From: Hadesarchaea archaeon
GTDB taxonomy: Archaea > Hadarchaeota > Hadarchaeia > Hadarchaeales > Hadarchaeaceae
Assembly (NCBI GenBank): GCA_030601665.1
Contig: JAUWBP010000012.1
Location: 1 to 14,340, forward strand
Direction: 5' to 3'
DNA length: 14,340 nucleotides
Under the pieces are notes generated by a model. That model was not told the DNA's origin. It ran no database searches and worked only from the letters and a program-made list of their open reading frames with translations. How positions within the stretch are numbered: position 1 is the first letter of the stretch; the number at the start of each line of letters is the position of its first letter. Below are positions 12,413 through 14,340 of this stretch, piece by piece. The position numbers and the translations under genes were made by a program.

Positions 12413-14071
12413 ATGGGAAAATTAGAGCTCGGCTTGTATGACATAAAAAATCGCTTACAAGAGCCGTTGCGCTACTCATTGGGAAAGACTCAGACAGACT
12501 TAATCGAGGAGATCTTGGAAGCCTTCCGGGGGAACGACATCGTCTTCCTTAAGGGAGCCGTGGGCAGCGGCAAATCGGTGGTCGGTCTTCGGACAATCCT
12601 CGAGTTTGGGAAAGGCGTTGTTTCAGTCCCAACGAAGGTGCTCTCGGACCAGTACGTTGCAAGCTACGAGAAAGAAAAGTATTTTATGAAGGCGGATGGC
12701 TCGGCAGCGAAAATAGACATTCTAAAGGGGCGCGCGAACTTTCGCTGCATGTACATGGCGGACAAGGGCTGGAAAATTTCATGTGCTGCTAGCACTCTGC
12801 CTTGCAGGAGACCCCTCAACAAGGAGGCCGGGGAGCACAGGATCGATGCCCTGCAGGGTTGCCCTCACTGGGGATTCATCTTCGCGAGCGGTTGGAGGGA
12901 TTCGATAAAAAATGCCGAGGTAATGCCATACCAAGGGATAAAGGGGAATTGGCTCTGGTGCATGCGGGGTGAGTGTCCGTACTGGAAGCAATTTGGCGCG
13001 TATGTTTTTTCCGACGCTATCGTGATGAACTCCGCGAAGTGGGCGGCCGAGCTTAACATCGGGAGATTGCCGGAGGTTCCACTCACGGTTGTCGACGAAG
13101 CCGATGGATGGCTGGACTCGCTCGCTGTGAAGGTTTCCCTCACGCAAAAGGTGATGGAACGGGTTCTAGAGAAAATTGAGAGACTCTCCGGTGAACGGGA
13201 GGAGCTGGGGGATGAGGGAGAAACGCTGCATGATATGTGGTCGGGCGTCCTCGATGGTAGAGGTGACCCAATAGAGCTGGCGGGCCATCTGGCTGGGCTG
13301 CTCGATGAAATGGATGAAACCTCTGGGACTCTTTATTGGAAGCTGAGGTCGGTCTTGGAGCACAAAGATCACGCGGAGTGGGAACATGTGGAGAAGGGGA
13401 TAGTTTACTTTGTCCCTGATCCAAAAATAGTCCTCCAGCGAATTCTCGAGGCGGTGGGCGGCAAGTGGCTTCTGATGAGCGCGACCGTACAGGGCGAGGA
13501 TGTTCTAAGGGAAGTATTTGGGATAGAGCCGACTTTTGTGGAAGGCGAGACGAGGTTTCCCGGAAAAATCATTCAGAGGAAGCTGGGGCAGGAGGAAACG
13601 GTCAATTACAGGAGGTGGGCCGACGATGGGTTCAGGCGAAGGTATTGGGACCTCCTGTCGAAGATGAGGCGCAGGGCCAAGCTTCCCAGCTTCGTGCCTG
13701 TGCACTCACTAAAGTACCTGCCCCCCAAGCTCAGGGAGGACATGCTGAGAAATAGTGTGGATGTTTATGAGCTCGGGAGGGCCCAGTTTTCGACCAAGAT
13801 GGATCGTGGGGCAGACCTCAAGGGAAGGGGAAGTGTCATCCTCCTGAAATTTCCGTACCCGGAGCGCGGGGATCCTCTGTTGAAGGGGATGGAGCGCCGT
13901 CTAGGTCCGAGGGCTTTCTGGGCGTACTACCAAGATATGGCTGAGCGAGAGTTCGTCCAGCAGGTGGGTAGGGTGCTCCGTTCACCTAGTGATGTGGTCG
14001 AGTTCTGGAGTCCTGATGAGACGTGCCACAGAAAGCTGAAAACGGTGTGGAAAGGAGTGGTTGAATCTTGA
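12413..14071 (+). CDS. XPD/DinG-like Fe-S SF2 helicase
   Basis: A 552-residue helicase, close to archaeal XPD in length. Walker A GAVGSGKS is at 48-55, a DEAD box (VVDEADGW) at 228-231, SAT at 356-358, DRGADLKG in motif V and QQVGRVLR (motif VI) at 516-523, with the LLKFPYP...GDPLLKGM segment typical of XPD/DinG relatives. Between motifs I and II, where XPD and DinG hold a 4Fe-4S cluster, there are cysteines at 112, 124, 131, 150, 183 and 188, including KGRANFRC and GECPYW; four of these probably ligate the cluster. DEAD instead of DEAH and the VPVHSLKYL motif IV mark a divergent subgroup. Family members usually move 5'-to-3'. Arginine codons lean to AGG, unlike the CGC/CGG-rich Lhr gene. Likely one operon with Lhr. 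Confidence 0.88.
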   Translation: MGKLELGLYDIKNRLQEPLRYSLGKTQTDLIEEILEAFRGNDIVFLKGAVGSGKSVVGLRTILEFGKGVVSVPTKVLSDQYVASYEKEKYFMKADGSAAKIDILKGRANFRCMYMADKGWKISCAASTLPCRRPLNKEAGEHRIDALQGCPHWGFIFASGWRDSIKNAEVMPYQGIKGNWLWCMRGECPYWKQFGAYVFSDAIVMNSAKWAAELNIGRLPEVPLTVVDEADGWLDSLAVKVSLTQKVMERVLEKIERLSGEREELGDEGETLHDMWSGVLDGRGDPIELAGHLAGLLDEMDETSGTLYWKLRSVLEHKDHAEWEHVEKGIVYFVPDPKIVLQRILEAVGGKWLLMSATVQGEDVLREVFGIEPTFVEGETRFPGKIIQRKLGQEETVNYRRWADDGFRRRYWDLLSKMRRRAKLPSFVPVHSLKYLPPKLREDMLRNSVDVYELGRAQFSTKMDRGADLKGRGSVILLKFPYPERGDPLLKGMERRLGPRAFWAYYQDMAEREFVQQVGRVLRSPSDVVEFWSPDETCHRKLKTVWKGVVES

Positions 14072-14084
14072 TTTGTCGGTTGAG

Positions 14085-14340
14085 CTATCTTTTTCTTTTT
14101 CTTCCTTTTCTTCCTATCTTTCTCTTCCGGGTGCGGCCAGTTTTCATTGCCCAGGGAACCCACATCGCGACCTCGGTCACGACCACAACGAGGAGTGATA
14201 CGAGTATGATCGCCAAGTTCCGGTAAATGCTAAAGTCTTCCGCGTAAAATACCAAAAACAATATGAAGAAAATCAGCCAGCCACAGCCCACCACAGTTGA
14301 AACTGCAGTCCTTAAGGCCAAGCCAGGCCGCTTCTTCCGA
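14085..14340 (-). CDS. Small two-helix membrane protein with basic tail (partial)
   Basis: The reverse strand encodes at least 84 residues with no stop to the window edge; a TTG at 14321 is the only start-like codon inside, and the residues before it (RKKRPG) continue in frame, so the true start may lie outside. Two hydrophobic helices are evident (WLIFFILFLVFYA and LAIILVSLLVVVVTEVAMWV), separated by EDFSIYRN, followed by a cytoplasmic-type tail of mostly Lys, Arg and Gly. It resembles small conserved archaeal membrane proteins of unknown function, but I cannot name a family. It converges on the Fe-S helicase with a 13-bp gap. Confidence 0.65.
   Translation of the reverse strand, partial: RKKRPGLALRTAVSTVVGCGWLIFFILFLVFYAEDFSIYRNLAIILVSLLVVVVTEVAMWVPWAMKTGRTRKRKIGRKGRKRKR
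14088..14128 (+). terminator. U-rich terminator-like tract after the Fe-S helicase
   Basis: Beginning 17 nt after the stop at 14071, the plus strand carries a long pyrimidine tract with runs of T4 to T5 and few purines, fitting archaeal U-rich termination. It is the antisense of the lysine/arginine-rich tail of the convergent membrane-protein gene. Confidence 0.5.

Noticed and set aside
1..14340. CRISPR array, insertion sequence, integrase, toxin-antitoxin pair or defence island
   Set aside because: No spaced direct repeats, transposase motifs, attachment-site duplications or known defence genes were seen; the two helicases and the UDG-like protein look like repair genes rather than a recognised defence system.

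Overview
The window looks like a chromosomal segment of a GC-rich, probably thermophilic archaeon. Evidence for Archaea: archaeal NAC, Lhr-type helicase, an XPD/DinG-like iron-sulfur helicase, a wyosine-pathway enzyme (Taw2 type), a TFS-like zinc ribbon, SMC, archaeal-style TATA boxes placed about 25-30 nt before starts, and frequent GTG/TTG starts. I see no tRNA, rRNA, CRISPR array, insertion sequence or prophage. The lineage below Archaea cannot be fixed from this alone; a euryarchaeal-type group is my low-confidence guess.

Layout. 1-524 (-): N-terminal part of SMC, running off the left edge. 525-844: an AT-rich, gene-free intergenic region with candidate promoters for both flanking genes and a set of competing inverted repeats. 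845-2466 (+): a two-gene unit, cis-prenyltransferase (uppS type) overlapping an MTA/MTI phosphorylase-family gene. 2467-3118 (-): a small TFS-like zinc ribbon and an MTH1187-type thiamine-binding protein. 3161-5472 (+): an NAD-binding/DHH/DHHA1 phosphoesterase followed by Taw2. 5608-6408 (+): PUA-domain protein and NAC, abutting. 6454-7335 (-): DUF2905 membrane protein and B3/B4-domain protein. 7398-8697 (+): a base-excision-repair pair, AAG-type alkyladenine glycosylase and an unusual uracil-DNA-glycosylase-superfamily protein of lower GC. 8757-9502 (+): acylphosphatase and an unrecognised 153-aa protein with a weak nuclease-like signature. 9548-14071 (+): Lhr helicase with a C-terminal zinc ribbon and, 3 bp later, an Fe-S XPD/DinG-like helicase. 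14085-14340 (-): small two-helix membrane protein, running off the right edge.

Themes. Much of the content is DNA maintenance (SMC, two glycosylases, Lhr, Fe-S helicase, possible nuclease-like protein) and RNA/translation (Taw2, PUA, NAC). The most interesting stretch is 7398-14071, where repair glycosylases, an unknown protein and two helicases of different SF2 subfamilies lie on one strand. Regulatory architecture is compact: two divergent gene pairs each appear to share one palindromic AT-rich box, and two convergent pairs place a U-rich terminator-like tract inside the lysine/arginine-coding tail of the opposing gene.
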